The notes: generated by a model from the letters alone, not told the origin. 64,000 bases of DNA from Tectiglobus sp965224045 (GCA_965224045.1 CBDCYD010000015.1:62001-126000); one strand, 5' to 3'; positions 52,922 to 62,413 are shown, counted from the first letter of the stretch. Made by a program: numbers and translations.

Positions 52922-53890
52922 TTAAGCGCGTTTTTCTGCAGTCATCGCTTGCCTCATTGCACTCACTTGTTGTGCGATCTGACCAATGTGACGTCCGTCA
53001 GTACCGCAGCACCCGCCCCACACTCGAATGTGCGGAAGACGTCGAGCAAGATCAGCGACCTGTCCACCGAGCTCCTCTGGGTCGCCGTCTTCCAGGTGGC
53101 CGAGTTTGCACAGCGCCAAAGTTTCCATAGCAACGGCGTTGGGCGCGATTCCGCCTAAACGTTGGGTCCAATCACCGGCGCCAAGCGCTGCTTCGAATTC
53201 GGTGGGATGAGCACAGTTGATCATATAGTAAGCCGGTGCTGAATCAGTCGCTGCGTCGACTTTCCTGATTGCCTCTTCCAAGGTTTCCCCGCTTAACAGC
53301 CGCCCGTTGTGCTTGGCGACAAAGGAAATAACAACAGGCACTTCCGCGATCCGTGCTGCGCGAGCAATGCCGATGGTTTCTTCGACGCCTGAGAACGTCA
53401 TTGCGGTAATCTGGTCAACGCCTGCTTTCTTGAACGTCTGGATCTGCTCTGAGTGGTAGTCCTCTGATTCCGCTGCTTCCGGCGTCCGACCGATGTTGTA
53501 AGCGTCTCCGCGAGGCCCAATGACACCGCCAACAGTCATTGGTGTTTCAGGAGTTTCGTATTCGCGCGCAAAGTCTTTGTAAAACTCAATTCCACGAAGA
53601 TTGATTTCTTCAAGTCCTGCTCGAGAGTAACCGATCAATTCACCCCAATCCCGGCTGGCCCGATAATGAACGCCCTCGTTAATCACGCCAAAACCGTTTG
53701 ACACGGCCGCTTCCACGATCTTGCGGTGATAGTCGGTGAGGCAGGAAAGCCCGCGTGCGTCATCTAGAAGCTCAAAGGCGCAAAAATGGCGAAGTTCAAA
53801 CCCATCGACATATTGTAGCCAAGTCTCAAACCCAGCCCCACATGCCATGTCTCGACCGCGCATCTGCGGAAGGTGATACTGAGTTGCCAT
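52922..53890 (-). CDS. homocysteine S-methyltransferase family protein
   Basis: A 322-residue zinc-dependent methyltransferase. The zinc ligands are C226 (MINCAHPTEF) and the pair C294-C295 (WGGCCGTDGRHI), in the order and spacing of the family. The (beta/alpha)8 barrel start is slightly changed (GFETWLQ in place of the common G-x-x-T-x-L). Such enzymes methylate homocysteine with S-methylmethionine, betaine or related donors. ATG 53890 with GAGGAG upstream is chosen. Lying beside a TRAP transporter and a cupin, it may use a methyl-donor solute, though it is on the opposite strand and the link is only positional. Confidence 0.87.
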   Translation of the reverse strand: MATQYHLPQMRGRDMACGAGFETWLQYVDGFELRHFCAFELLDDARGLSCLTDYHRKIVEAAVSNGFGVINEGVHYRASRDWGELIGYSRAGLEEINLRGIEFYKDFAREYETPETPMTVGGVIGPRGDAYNIGRTPEAAESEDYHSEQIQTFKKAGVDQITAMTFSGVEETIGIARAARIAEVPVVISFVAKHNGRLLSGETLEEAIRKVDAATDSAPAYYMINCAHPTEFEAALGAGDWTQRLGGIAPNAVAMETLALCKLGHLEDGDPEELGGQVADLARRLPHIRVWGGCCGTDGRHIGQIAQQVSAMRQAMTAEKRA

Positions 53891-54016
53891 TACTTCTGTC
53901 TCCTCTGAAATACTAGTTAAAGATGACACCGGTGAATCCGCCGGTCATAAGGCCCAAGCAAGAAGCCGGTCGCTTGTCGCGACGACAGCTGCCTCGCAAC
54001 GGATTTCGTTTCTCCA

Positions 54017-54391
54017 CTATCTTTCGTGCTTGCCGTAAGCGTCAGAGAAATCTTGCGGAGGTGTCGTGACGGAGATGTAGATCAATTCGGTCGTTCCGGT
54101 GTTCGTCAGTCCGTGCACTTCTCCCGGAGGAGTTCGTATGACGTCGCCATCAGCGAGGGGCTCGGATTCACCGTTTGCGAGCAATAGCCGACCATTGCCT
54201 TGCTCAACGAGCCAAATCTGCTCAGCGCTTTCATGAGCGTGTCTATCCTGGGTGGCCCCTGGCTCCACAGCTACACGCGTTATCGTGACGAGCGCCTCCG
54301 GTGAATTCTTGTTCCAGAGGACTTGGGTTGACGTAACACCGGGGTTCCTCAACACGCCAAAATCTCTGCTGGTCAATCGCTGAACGGGCAT
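54017..54391 (-). CDS. cupin domain protein
   Basis: A 124-residue single-domain cupin. Motif 1 is RVAVEPGATQDRHAHESAEQ, giving metal ligands in H-x-H-x-(3)-E/Q form, and motif 2 is DVIRTPPGEVHGLTNTG with the last histidine. It is cytosolic by lack of a signal peptide. The gene lies 126 bases upstream of the methyltransferase gene on the same strand, so both may be one transcript. Small cupins are very diverse; an enzyme (isomerase, dioxygenase, lyase) or a binding role are all possible. Confidence 0.85.
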   Translation of the reverse strand: MPVQRLTSRDFGVLRNPGVTSTQVLWNKNSPEALVTITRVAVEPGATQDRHAHESAEQIWLVEQGNGRLLLANGESEPLADGDVIRTPPGEVHGLTNTGTTELIYISVTTPPQDFSDAYGKHER

Positions 54392-54579
54392 AGGGGGTAT
54401 CCTCGTGTCAGATGCGCCTTGTCCAACTTGGAGACGCGATGCGCATCATTGTTCGCAGTGGCGATTGCGTACAATTGTCGTCTTCGGAGCGGCGATCTGC
54501 AATCCCGCGCGTGGCTCGATGATAGCCGCGGCAGAGCCGGGCTCGCGCGAGAACATTGCGCAGACCATCGCAACGAGCA

Positions 54580-54783
54580 TCACTTGACACGCAGGCTTGG
54601 TGTCACGAGGAAAATCTTGCCGACGACACCGAAGACAGCGCCGACTGCTTTAAATGCCCAGCCTGATATCCGCTTCACTCCATGACTGACAATGTGCGCG
54701 CGCGCCTGTCGGCCAGCAGCGCACGCCGCCTCGACATCCAATGAACCGTCATTGCTGAAGAATTTGGGATCGATCTCGTACAT
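54580..54783 (-). CDS. small hypothetical protein (67 residues)
   Basis: A 67-residue protein; ATG 54783 follows AAGGAAG by about 8 bases, favouring it over an upstream in-frame codon. It starts MYEIDPKFFSNDGSLDVEAA, has A-G-R-x-A-R-A-H and ends with a hydrophobic, glycine-rich helix (GWAFKAVGAVFGVVGKIFLV), possibly a membrane-associated segment. Short proteins of this pattern occur in Hyphomicrobiales and have no known role. Alone between the cupin and a divergent regulator gene. Confidence 0.6.
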   Translation of the reverse strand: MYEIDPKFFSNDGSLDVEAACAAGRQARAHIVSHGVKRISGWAFKAVGAVFGVVGKIFLVTPSLRVK

Positions 54784-55039
54784 GGCACGGCTTCCTTTGC
54801 GCCTGTTGTTGATGGAAGATTTATACGAAGTCGGCCGGACTGATGCTTGCAGATGAACTGTAGAATTCATCCAGATCGCATCCATATTTATCGAAGTGCC
54901 TCGCGCCCTGGCAAAACTCGCGAACCGGCGTTGAACGGTGTGGAGCAGATTGCCCGGTTTTCAGCGCCCGGCAGGCTTGCAAGCCGTTGCAGAACCTGCA
55001 GAATATCTCCAGACCCCGCTACGCTCTCAGAGTTCCCTA

Positions 55040-56653
55040 ATGATTTACGGTTTTGGCACATTTGAGTTGGATACAGCGAGGTTCGAGTTGCGTGATGAAG
55101 GCACTCCTCTGGACGTGGAGCCTCAAGTCTTCTCAATCATTCGCTTGCTGATCGAAAACCGCGATCGGATGGTCTCCAAATCTGAGCTGACGGACGTCGT
55201 CTGGGATGGACGAATCGTGTCCGAATCCGCGATCAGCAGTCGGATCCGTTCGGCTCGGAAAGTCCTTGGCGACAGCGGCAAGGCACAAAGCATCATCCGA
55301 ACAGTTCATGGCCAGGGATTGCGCTTTGTCGCGGAGGTCCAGGTCTTCGATCATGCCGGATCGACACCCGATGACGAAAATCGCTCTTCCGGTCAGTCTG
55401 TTCCGGAACATTCGAGGCAAGAACCGAAAGACGCAACGGTGGGCGAAGGTTCTGGTTTGTCCCTGCCGAGACGTCCGGCCATCGTCATCATGCCGTTCCG
55501 AAACCTGAATGAAAACGGTGACAACGACTACATTGCTGACGGAATTGGGCTTGGTATTCAGACACTGATGGTTCAGTTGTCGGGCTTGTTCCTCATCAAC
55601 GCTTCCGCCGATCAAGAGTATCGCCGGAGAACGAAGACGGCATCGGAGGTAGCGCGCGACCTACCCGTTCGTTTTACCCTGGAAGGGGCGGCGCAACGCG
55701 TCGGCGAGCGCGTCCGCGTTTCAGTCCAACTTACAGATCTGCAAGATAACACGGTTGTCTGGGCCGAACGTTATGACCGCGACCTGGAGAACGTTTTTGC
55801 GCTACAGGATGATATTACGCGCGAGGTCGTCTCCTCGCTCAATATTGAGTTGTTTGGCCGAGATTTTGAAAGAACCGTAACGCGCGATCTGAGTGGCGAT
55901 GGAGCCTGGGAGTACTTTCTGCGTGGCGTCAGCCATATTTACAAATTTAGCAAGAGCGATAACGAGCGCGCTCGGACAATGTTTGAAAAGCTCTATGCTT
56001 TGAAACCCGACAAGGTCCACGGACCAGCCTATATTGCCTTGACGCATTGGATCGACGTCACGCGAGGGTGGGCCGATGTGCCAACCGACTCGCTGAGGCA
56101 AGCCGGCGAGTGGGCGACCAAAGCGATGCAGTACCGAGACAATGACGGTCTCGGCTACGTAATCATGAGCTACATCAGTCTCCAGCAAGGCCACCACGAT
56201 GAGGCCATGGCGTTGTGCGAGAAAGCCATCGAATACAGGGCGAACTGTCCTGCAACGCTCGGACAGATTGCGACGGTTAAACTGTACTGCGGCGATGCTC
56301 ACGGCGCGGTCAAGAGCGCTCGGGAGGCGCTCAATGTGCGCATTATGCACCCTCCTTTGTTGGTCAATCTGCTGGCGACAGCCTATCGCGACTGTGGCCA
56401 GATTGGCCATTCTATTTCCACTGCGAAACAAGCGGTCCAGCTCGACCCGCTACTCTCGGATCATCTTGCCACGCTGTGCAGCAGTCATGTGATCGCCGGC
56501 AACGATAGTGAGGCGCATCGTGTGGCGAAAAAGATTATTTCAATCGATCCGAGCTTTCGGGTATCGGACTTTGCAGCCAAGCATCCGTACAAGGATCCAT
56601 CGAAGCGAGTAGCTCTTGAAGATATGCTTCGATCTGTAGAACTCCCAGAATAA
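55040..56653 (+). CDS. winged-helix regulator with TolB-like and TPR domains, soluble form
   Basis: A 537-residue protein. ATG 55040 is chosen as it puts the domain start IYGFGTFELDTARFELR at the N-terminus, as in the related protein at 17741. Residues 1-100 are an OmpR/CadC-type winged helix (IIRLLIENRDRMVSKSELTD, then SESAISSRIRSARKVLGD and GQGLRFV). There is a short linker and a TolB-like domain (AIVIMPFRNLNENGDNDYIA, FTLEGAAQRVGERV, VVWAERYDRDLENV), followed by TPR-type repeats. Unlike the 17741 protein it has no clear transmembrane helix, so it should act wholly in the cytoplasm. Target genes and signal are unknown. Confidence 0.82.
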   Translation: MIYGFGTFELDTARFELRDEGTPLDVEPQVFSIIRLLIENRDRMVSKSELTDVVWDGRIVSESAISSRIRSARKVLGDSGKAQSIIRTVHGQGLRFVAEVQVFDHAGSTPDDENRSSGQSVPEHSRQEPKDATVGEGSGLSLPRRPAIVIMPFRNLNENGDNDYIADGIGLGIQTLMVQLSGLFLINASADQEYRRRTKTASEVARDLPVRFTLEGAAQRVGERVRVSVQLTDLQDNTVVWAERYDRDLENVFALQDDITREVVSSLNIELFGRDFERTVTRDLSGDGAWEYFLRGVSHIYKFSKSDNERARTMFEKLYALKPDKVHGPAYIALTHWIDVTRGWADVPTDSLRQAGEWATKAMQYRDNDGLGYVIMSYISLQQGHHDEAMALCEKAIEYRANCPATLGQIATVKLYCGDAHGAVKSAREALNVRIMHPPLLVNLLATAYRDCGQIGHSISTAKQAVQLDPLLSDHLATLCSSHVIAGNDSEAHRVAKKIISIDPSFRVSDFAAKHPYKDPSKRVALEDMLRSVELPE

Positions 56654-57269
56654 GTTGTCGTAAATTTTGAGTGAGTTGACGCAACGATTTGGTGCCACTC
56701 TAGGAAGCTTATGATCCGGAAAATTTCAGCGGATGCCCGTTGGTAGGCAATGCCGCAGGCGAGTTCCTGCTGCAGCTATCCGTCCGTAGCGTGTGTGGCA
56801 GGAATGTTGGTTGCTTGTTGTCCGGCCCAATCTTCTATCATCAATGCCGCTCATGACTGCTCTGACATCAGATCATCGCTTCGGTCATGACTCTCGGCTA
56901 TATTGCACTTGCTCAGATCCGCTTACGGCACAGCAACCGGTTGATGCGCTGCAAAACGGAAAAGTTGGCGAAGTCGGGTCGGGCTCATCCAGGGAAGAAC
57001 TTACGGGGAACCTAAGACGGCAGCGCATCATTCAGCAGCGGACGACGCGGTGAGATCGAGCGTGCTCAGAAGGCGCAGTTCCGCTGTATTCTCAGCTTCA
57101 AGCCGGTTTTGCTCGCCGCGAAATTTTCAGGGTCGGGCCATGACTTGCCGTGAGCAGGCGCTGTATGCCGCGAGCACTTCATCGATGCGCTATCGCAAAA
57201 GCGGACTCGGCCTGACACCTTGGCATCGCAGCGCACAATCTTCGCGTTGTCCACAAACCGGACGAGAAC
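56654..57269. other. non-coding stretch next to the inverted IS91 copy
   Basis: About 615 bases with no supported gene. It ends with GAGAAC directly before the element; the last four bases (GAAC) are the complement of the GTTC found beside copies 1 and 2. Confidence 0.45.
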
Positions 57270-57419
57270 GAACCCGCTTCTGCGGGAGAGCGCTGCGCGC
57301 GGACCGTGCCGTGGGGCAGGCGCAGTGCTAACCAACTGAACATCAATCGATAACGGGCAAGGCGCCCTGTCTTGAGGATCGAGGGGTTCACCAACCTCCA
57401 CTCAAGACAGGAGCCCCCA

Positions 57420-58361
57420 ATGACCTCCCAAACAACGCCAGACAAGACAACGCCGAACAAGACATCACCAGAAGCCATCAGCCCGTCAGGCGACACGTGT
57501 GCAATGTCACCACTGCGTGCCCGCATGACCGAGGACATGACGATCCGTGGTTTTGTCGCCAAGACGCAAGTCGATTACATCCGTTGCGTTAAGCGCTTTG
57601 CTGCCTTTGTTGGCCGCTCGCCGGATACGGCCACGCCGGAAGAGATCCGCAAGTTTCAGTTTGCGTTGCGCGAGGAGGGCATGTCACCGTCCGCGATCAA
57701 TGCGATCGTGAGTGCCTTGCGCTTCTTCTTCAAGGTCACGCTCGGGCGGCCGGAGATCGATCGCTGGACGCAGTTTGTGCGCGAGCCGCGCAAGCTACCG
57801 GTAATCCTCTCCCGAGAGGAAGTCGCCCGCCTCATCGATTGCGCACCCGGCCCCGGCCTCCAGTACAAGGCGGTCTTGTCTGTTGCCTACGGTGCCGGGT
57901 TGCGCGTCTCGGAGGTGGCAGCTCTCAAGGTCAGCGATATCGACAGTGAGCGCATGCTGATCCGCGTCGAGCAGGGTAAGGGCAGGAGGGACCGCTACGT
58001 CATGCTCTCAGTTAGCCTGCTTGAGCTGTTGCGCGAGTGGTGGCGTGAAGCACGGCCAGCCTACTGGATGTTCCCCGGACGAGCGCCCGGTCAGCACATC
58101 ACGCCGCGTCAGATCAACCGCGCTGTCCATTCTGCCGCTGACATGGCCGGCATCGACAAGAAGGTGACGACGCACACGCTGCGTCATTCCTTTGCGACGC
58201 ACCTGTTGGAGAGCAATATCGATGTGCGCATCATCCAGGCGCTGCTCGGCCATTCCAAGCTCGACATGACGGCGCACTACACGCGCGTCGCCACCAACAC
58301 CATCCGCGATGTCATGAGTCCGCTCGACCGCATCACTCTGAAGAAGGCGACAAAGACATAG
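57420..58361 (+). CDS. XerC/D-like tyrosine recombinase of the IS91-type element (copy 3)
   Basis: A 313-residue recombinase identical in translation to copies 1 and 2, with AGGAG 7 bases before its ATG and the full catalytic set (R, K, H-x-x-R, H, Y). It could act on all three copies. Confidence 0.92.
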   Translation: MTSQTTPDKTTPNKTSPEAISPSGDTCAMSPLRARMTEDMTIRGFVAKTQVDYIRCVKRFAAFVGRSPDTATPEEIRKFQFALREEGMSPSAINAIVSALRFFFKVTLGRPEIDRWTQFVREPRKLPVILSREEVARLIDCAPGPGLQYKAVLSVAYGAGLRVSEVAALKVSDIDSERMLIRVEQGKGRRDRYVMLSVSLLELLREWWREARPAYWMFPGRAPGQHITPRQINRAVHSAADMAGIDKKVTTHTLRHSFATHLLESNIDVRIIQALLGHSKLDMTAHYTRVATNTIRDVMSPLDRITLKKATKT

Positions 58362-58374
58362 CTGGTCGCAATCC

Positions 58375-59538
58375 ATGTCTCGGTCAGCATTGGAGGTCGC
58401 GGATATCTTCCGCGATCACGGACCCGCATGGCGTGATGCCAACCGCGGCCGCATCAACCTTGATCAGATGAAGGCGATGAGCGCCATCGAGCGTTGCCGC
58501 ACGGCAGCCCTCGGCGGTCATGTTGCGCGTTGTGAGAACGATGCCTGCGGACACACAACGATCGCCTACAACTCCTGCCGCAACCGGCATTGTCCAAAGT
58601 GTCAGGGTCGGGCAGCACATGATTGGATGGCCGCGCGTGAAGCCGAACTGCTGCCGGTCAGCTACTTCCATGTCGTGTTCACGCTGCCAACGGCGATCGC
58701 CGACATTGCCTACCAGAACAAGGCCGTGATCTACGATCTGCTCTTCAAGGCATCCGCCGAGACCATGCAGACGATTGCAGCCGATCCCAAGCACCTTGGC
58801 GCCAAGATCGCCGTCATCTCCGTCCTGCACACCTGGGGATCGGCGATGATGCATCATCCGCACGTTCACATGATCGTGCCGGGTGGCGGGCTGTCTGAAG
58901 ATGGTGAGCGCTGGATCGCATGCCGCAAGGGTTTCTTTCTGCCGGTGCGCGTACTTGCCAAACTGTTCCGGCGCCTGATGCTAGCGAAGATTGTGGCTGC
59001 CCATGACACCGGCAAGCTCGCCTTCCATGGCAGTCTTGCCCACCTTGCCGACGCCCGAGAACTCAAGTGCTTCCTGAGATCGGTGCGACGACGCAAATGG
59101 TATGTCTATGCCAAGCGCCCGTTCGCCGGGCCCAGGGCCGTGCTCGCCTACCTGTCGCGCTATACGCACAGAGTTGCGATCTCGAACCGGCGGCTGATCC
59201 GGGCTGACGCCAAAACGGTAACATTCAAGGTCAAGAACTATCGCCTCGAAGGACAGCGGCGCCATACCACCATGACGTTGGCAACGCCCGAGTTCATTCG
59301 CCGCTTCCTCATTCATGTGCTGCCCAAAGGCCTGCACCGCATCCGCCATTACGGCCTCTTCGCCAACACCGTCCGTGCCGCCAACCTCGCTCGAATGCGT
59401 GCGCTGCTTGGTGTTCCTGAGAGCCGCACCGATGATCGTTCCGCTGAGGACGGAACCGAGACCTCTTGCGAGCCGGATCACGCCACACCCGCCCTGCCCA
59501 CGCTGCGGAGGCACCATGCGCATCATCGAAGTCTTTGA
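58375..59538 (+). CDS. IS91 family Y2 transposase, C-terminally frameshifted (copy 3)
   Basis: A 387-residue variant. It is identical to the other copies through residue 371 or so (CEPDHATP), including zinc-binding cysteines, HUH motif and both tyrosines. A run of CC in copies 1 and 2 is CCC here (CACCCGCCC near 59488), shifting the frame, so the last part reads ALPTLRRHHAHHRSL in place of the C-x-x-C containing tail. The catalytic domain is whole, but loss of the second cysteine pair may weaken it. An error in assembly at a C-run is also possible. Confidence 0.88.
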   Translation: MSRSALEVADIFRDHGPAWRDANRGRINLDQMKAMSAIERCRTAALGGHVARCENDACGHTTIAYNSCRNRHCPKCQGRAAHDWMAAREAELLPVSYFHVVFTLPTAIADIAYQNKAVIYDLLFKASAETMQTIAADPKHLGAKIAVISVLHTWGSAMMHHPHVHMIVPGGGLSEDGERWIACRKGFFLPVRVLAKLFRRLMLAKIVAAHDTGKLAFHGSLAHLADARELKCFLRSVRRRKWYVYAKRPFAGPRAVLAYLSRYTHRVAISNRRLIRADAKTVTFKVKNYRLEGQRRHTTMTLATPEFIRRFLIHVLPKGLHRIRHYGLFANTVRAANLARMRALLGVPESRTDDRSAEDGTETSCEPDHATPALPTLRRHHAHHRSL

Positions 59539-60147
59539 TCCAGGTTGCACCCCGCGCTCGACACCGACACCTGAAGGCATCGACAGCTCATGACACTGCC
59601 AAAGGCTTCAAAATATCAGACTGGCCGGCAGCCCGAGTGCAGCATCGACATCACTCACCCTCACGGTCCCGAAGGACGGCACAATCCAAAAACAAATCCT
59701 CTGAACCTTGCCGCCCGCGCTGGTCGTAACGCAACCTGCAATCCACGAAAGCCATCTTTGTCGACTTACCCAGGCGACGCTGAGCCCAACCGCTCGCCCA
59801 AATCCCCATAGCGTTCGCGGCGCCACCGTGCGCAAACGCCCGCGGGTTCCTTCATGTCCGACTTGCCGACGCCGTACGCCCCGCCGATTGCACTCGCACG
59901 CTCACCGACCGGCGTCTGCAACCCTTAAACCAAGTGCCTACGCTCCTTCGTCTTCAGCACAGTGTGAACGTGATGTCCGCTTTGTGGTGAACTTGCACAG
60001 GAAGAGCAAGGCGGTCAGGTTACAATTAACACTCATCTCACCTTAGCCCGCATGGCTACGATGATCTCAAATCCTCCAATACCAAGCCTCATCAATGTGT
60101 CTGACGAAACCTGACGCGAGCAGAGCATAAGATAGAACTCGCCGTGT

Positions 60148-60888
60148 CTACCGACGCGGTGCGAAACCGCAGGACTTCATCGTTGTTGCAATCACTTGCC
60201 TTTGGCCGTCTCGTTCCGAGCATCCTTCGATCCATTGACGCAACTCGCGGTTGCCGTTGCTCCAGATCAAAGTTCCATTGCCATGAGGCTTGTCACGTCT
60301 CCAGCTCCCGACGTATCGCATGCCGGCGCGTTCACCGCCTGCCCATACCATTGTCCCTTGACCGTGCCTTGCGTCATTTTTCCAGTCACCCAAATAGTAC
60401 GAGCCATCATGCCAGCTCATTCGCCCGGATCCCTCGGCTTTGCCGTCACGTCTTTGACCGTCATATACGTATCGGATCGACCGGTTGTAACGGAGGAACG
60501 TCCATACGAGCTGACCGGCTCCGCTCGTGCGTCCTGAATTGCATTGCCCGGACCAAGTCGCTGTCGCACGTGGCGCAGGGCCTGGATTCCAAACGGCGCA
60601 GTTCTGATTTGCAACCCGATACCATTGCGGTTTGGTTCTGTCATGCCGACGTGTCAGCATGGCGATCAATTCTGGTGTGATGTTGCCGGTTTGAGGAATG
60701 TTCCAGTCGTACTGGTAGGCTCGTATTGCTCTACGCGTAGCGGCGTCCAGAATCCCGGTTGCCTCTCTTGTTCTGTAGTGGCGCAAGTTTTCCTGAACCA
60801 GCGCGACATCAATATTAGATTGCGCCGCAGCACCGGCACAATTTGTTGCGCCGATAGTGACTGCCAAAACAAGGATCCGTCGGCTCAT
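60148..60888 (-). CDS. secreted MORN-repeat protein with peptidoglycan-binding-like domain
   Basis: A 246-residue exported protein. A signal peptide (about 1-23) precedes a helical region of the peptidoglycan-binding type (VALVQENLRHYRTREATGIL, then DAATRRAIRAYQ and TPELIAML). From about residue 115 there are MORN-type repeats: TSGAGQLVW, KAEGSGRMSWHDGSYYLGDW, ARHGQGTMVWAGGERAG, and KPHGNGTLIWSNG. MORN repeats form an extended beta sheet that binds lipids or proteins. Two cysteine pairs (NCAVW, GQCNSG, EGCSE, KSCGF) suggest disulfides in the periplasm. Function unknown; cell-envelope association is likely. Confidence 0.8.
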   Translation of the reverse strand: MSRRILVLAVTIGATNCAGAAAQSNIDVALVQENLRHYRTREATGILDAATRRAIRAYQYDWNIPQTGNITPELIAMLTRRHDRTKPQWYRVANQNCAVWNPGPAPRATATWSGQCNSGRTSGAGQLVWTFLRYNRSIRYVYDGQRRDGKAEGSGRMSWHDGSYYLGDWKNDARHGQGTMVWAGGERAGMRYVGSWRRDKPHGNGTLIWSNGNRELRQWIEGCSERDGQRQVIATTMKSCGFAPRR

Positions 60889-61306
60889 TGCAGCCTCTCA
60901 TTGCAAGCAGCATCACCTGGCCGTCCGGTTGAATTGACGGCTGATGAGCACACACTAAGTTCGCTTACTGTTGCTCTGTTGAACGACTACCCAGACCATT
61001 GCAGCGACCGACGTGCGTGCTAGCATTTCCAGCGTCCAACAGACGGCAGTCGATCCTGGCATCGTCGTTCAGTTGTGAGAATGCGTTACCTTGGTATTCG
61101 CTTGGACAAGCAAGCCTGCACATTAAGCGCCACGACCATTCAAGGACCGCATTCATCAACGGCATGCTCTGTCCCTGCATCGCCCATCCGTACAACGATT
61201 TGCCAACAATGTCTTGAGATTGTTTGGCTCAGGTATGATAGAATATCATTTTACGGGTTCCAGCTTGCACTTGAGTGCGGCGAACGCGCAAGAATGGCGT
61301 CTCGCG
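60889..61306. other. non-coding stretch
   Basis: About 420 bases between divergent genes. No supported coding frame. In-frame ATG codons at 61214 and 61235 could extend the spermidine synthase-like gene but lack ribosome-binding sites and family support. Confidence 0.4.
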
Positions 61307-62026
61307 ATGAGTTGGCAATTCGAAGAATTAGACTACAGAAATACACCCATCGGTGCGCTGAGCCTACGGCCACGCTACGAACCTCTCGTCGAGCAGCACG
61401 TCTACGAAGTCAAACTCGACGACGAATTCTTGATGACTAGCCTCTTTACCACCTCTGAGACGGCACTGGCCCAGCTTGGTATCGCGACATTAGACGACGG
61501 TCCGCATGACATTGTCGTTGGTGGTCTCGGTCTTGGTTATACGGCTCGTGCCGTGCTCGATCACAATTCGGTGCGGTCTATGCTTGTCGTTGACCTCTTG
61601 CCTGAGGTCATCGAATGGCACGCGCGGAGGCTCTTGCCGTTGAGTTCTGGCATTGTATGCGATGTTCGTACTCGCCTCATCGAAGGAGATTTCTTTGCTC
61701 TATCGAACGCTGCAAGTGGATTTGATGGCGATCAATTCGGTCGACGATTTGATGCCATTTTGCTCGACATCGATCACTCGCCGTAAGCTGTGCTCGACGA
61801 ACGAAGCCGGAGTTTTTACGAGCAAGAAGGGCTAGAGCGCCTTGCCTCTCATCTGTTGCCCGGAGGCACCTTTGGCCTCTGGTCCAATAGCAAGCCCGAC
61901 CGTGATTTCACTCTTCGGCTCAAGAGTGTGTTTGGCGAAGCATGGACCGAAGCGATCGCCTTCCATAATCCATTTCAGAATAGGCAGGCTACACAAACGG
62001 TCTATCTGGCTCGCAAAGCTCACTAG
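61307..62026 (+). pseudogene. spermidine synthase-like methyltransferase interrupted by a stop codon
   Basis: The full frame would give about 239 residues. The first part (FEELDYRNTPIGALSLRPRY, then the SAM/dcSAM-binding loop VVGGLGLGYTARAVLD, the acidic strand VVDLLPEVIEWH and the DAILLDIDHSP motif) matches spermidine synthase-like proteins. A TAA at 61784-61786, directly after DHSP, stops it; the same frame goes on with LDERSRSFYEQEGLERLASH and LLPGGTFGLWSNSKPD, the expected next block, to a stop at 62026. There is no shift of frame, only a stop codon, so a recent nonsense mutation is the simplest reading. Start ATG 61307 fits the family; the second part has its own ATG-less GTG-type start near 61790. 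Confidence 0.75.
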
Positions 62027-62413
62027 CGCTTTGAAGCATGTTGGGGTTCTCGGCGACGGCCCATTGCTTGAGGCTTCAACGCAGTTCGAGCCGTCACGCC
62101 AGCCGATTTATCTTGCCATCTTGGCCATTGCCCTTCATGGTGCGTGAGTCGATGCTGTGTCAATTGGATTGCACGCATCCTTTTTCTCGGACGACCGGTT
62201 GGCAAGAATGACCAACCAAACGACCGTAACGAGAGCTAAACGTCATCCGAAGCGGTGACTTTACCTGGCACATCCAAGCAATCGAGCTGAGAGACCAGGT
62301 TGGCTGATCAACAACTCTTTCTCCATATTGCCGTCATGCCGTTTCCAGCTGCATAACGGTTTGACCTTGCATGTCTCGGCTCACTAAAGCGCTGTCCGCG
62401 TTCGAGGCCGTCA
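62027..62413. other. non-coding stretch
   Basis: About 390 bases after the interrupted spermidine synthase-like gene, without a supported gene or strong hairpin. Confidence 0.4.

Larger units (their letters stand above)
57270..59930 (+). mobile_element. IS91-type element with tyrosine recombinase, copy 3 (inverted)
   Basis: A 2661-bp copy in the opposite direction to copies 1 and 2. It begins GAACCCGCTTCTGCGGG after a GAAC target and ends with the complement of the GTTTAAGGG start. It is one base longer because of a single inserted C near 59490 in the transposase gene. Flanking sequences differ from those of copies 1 and 2, so it is an independent insertion. Confidence 0.9.
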
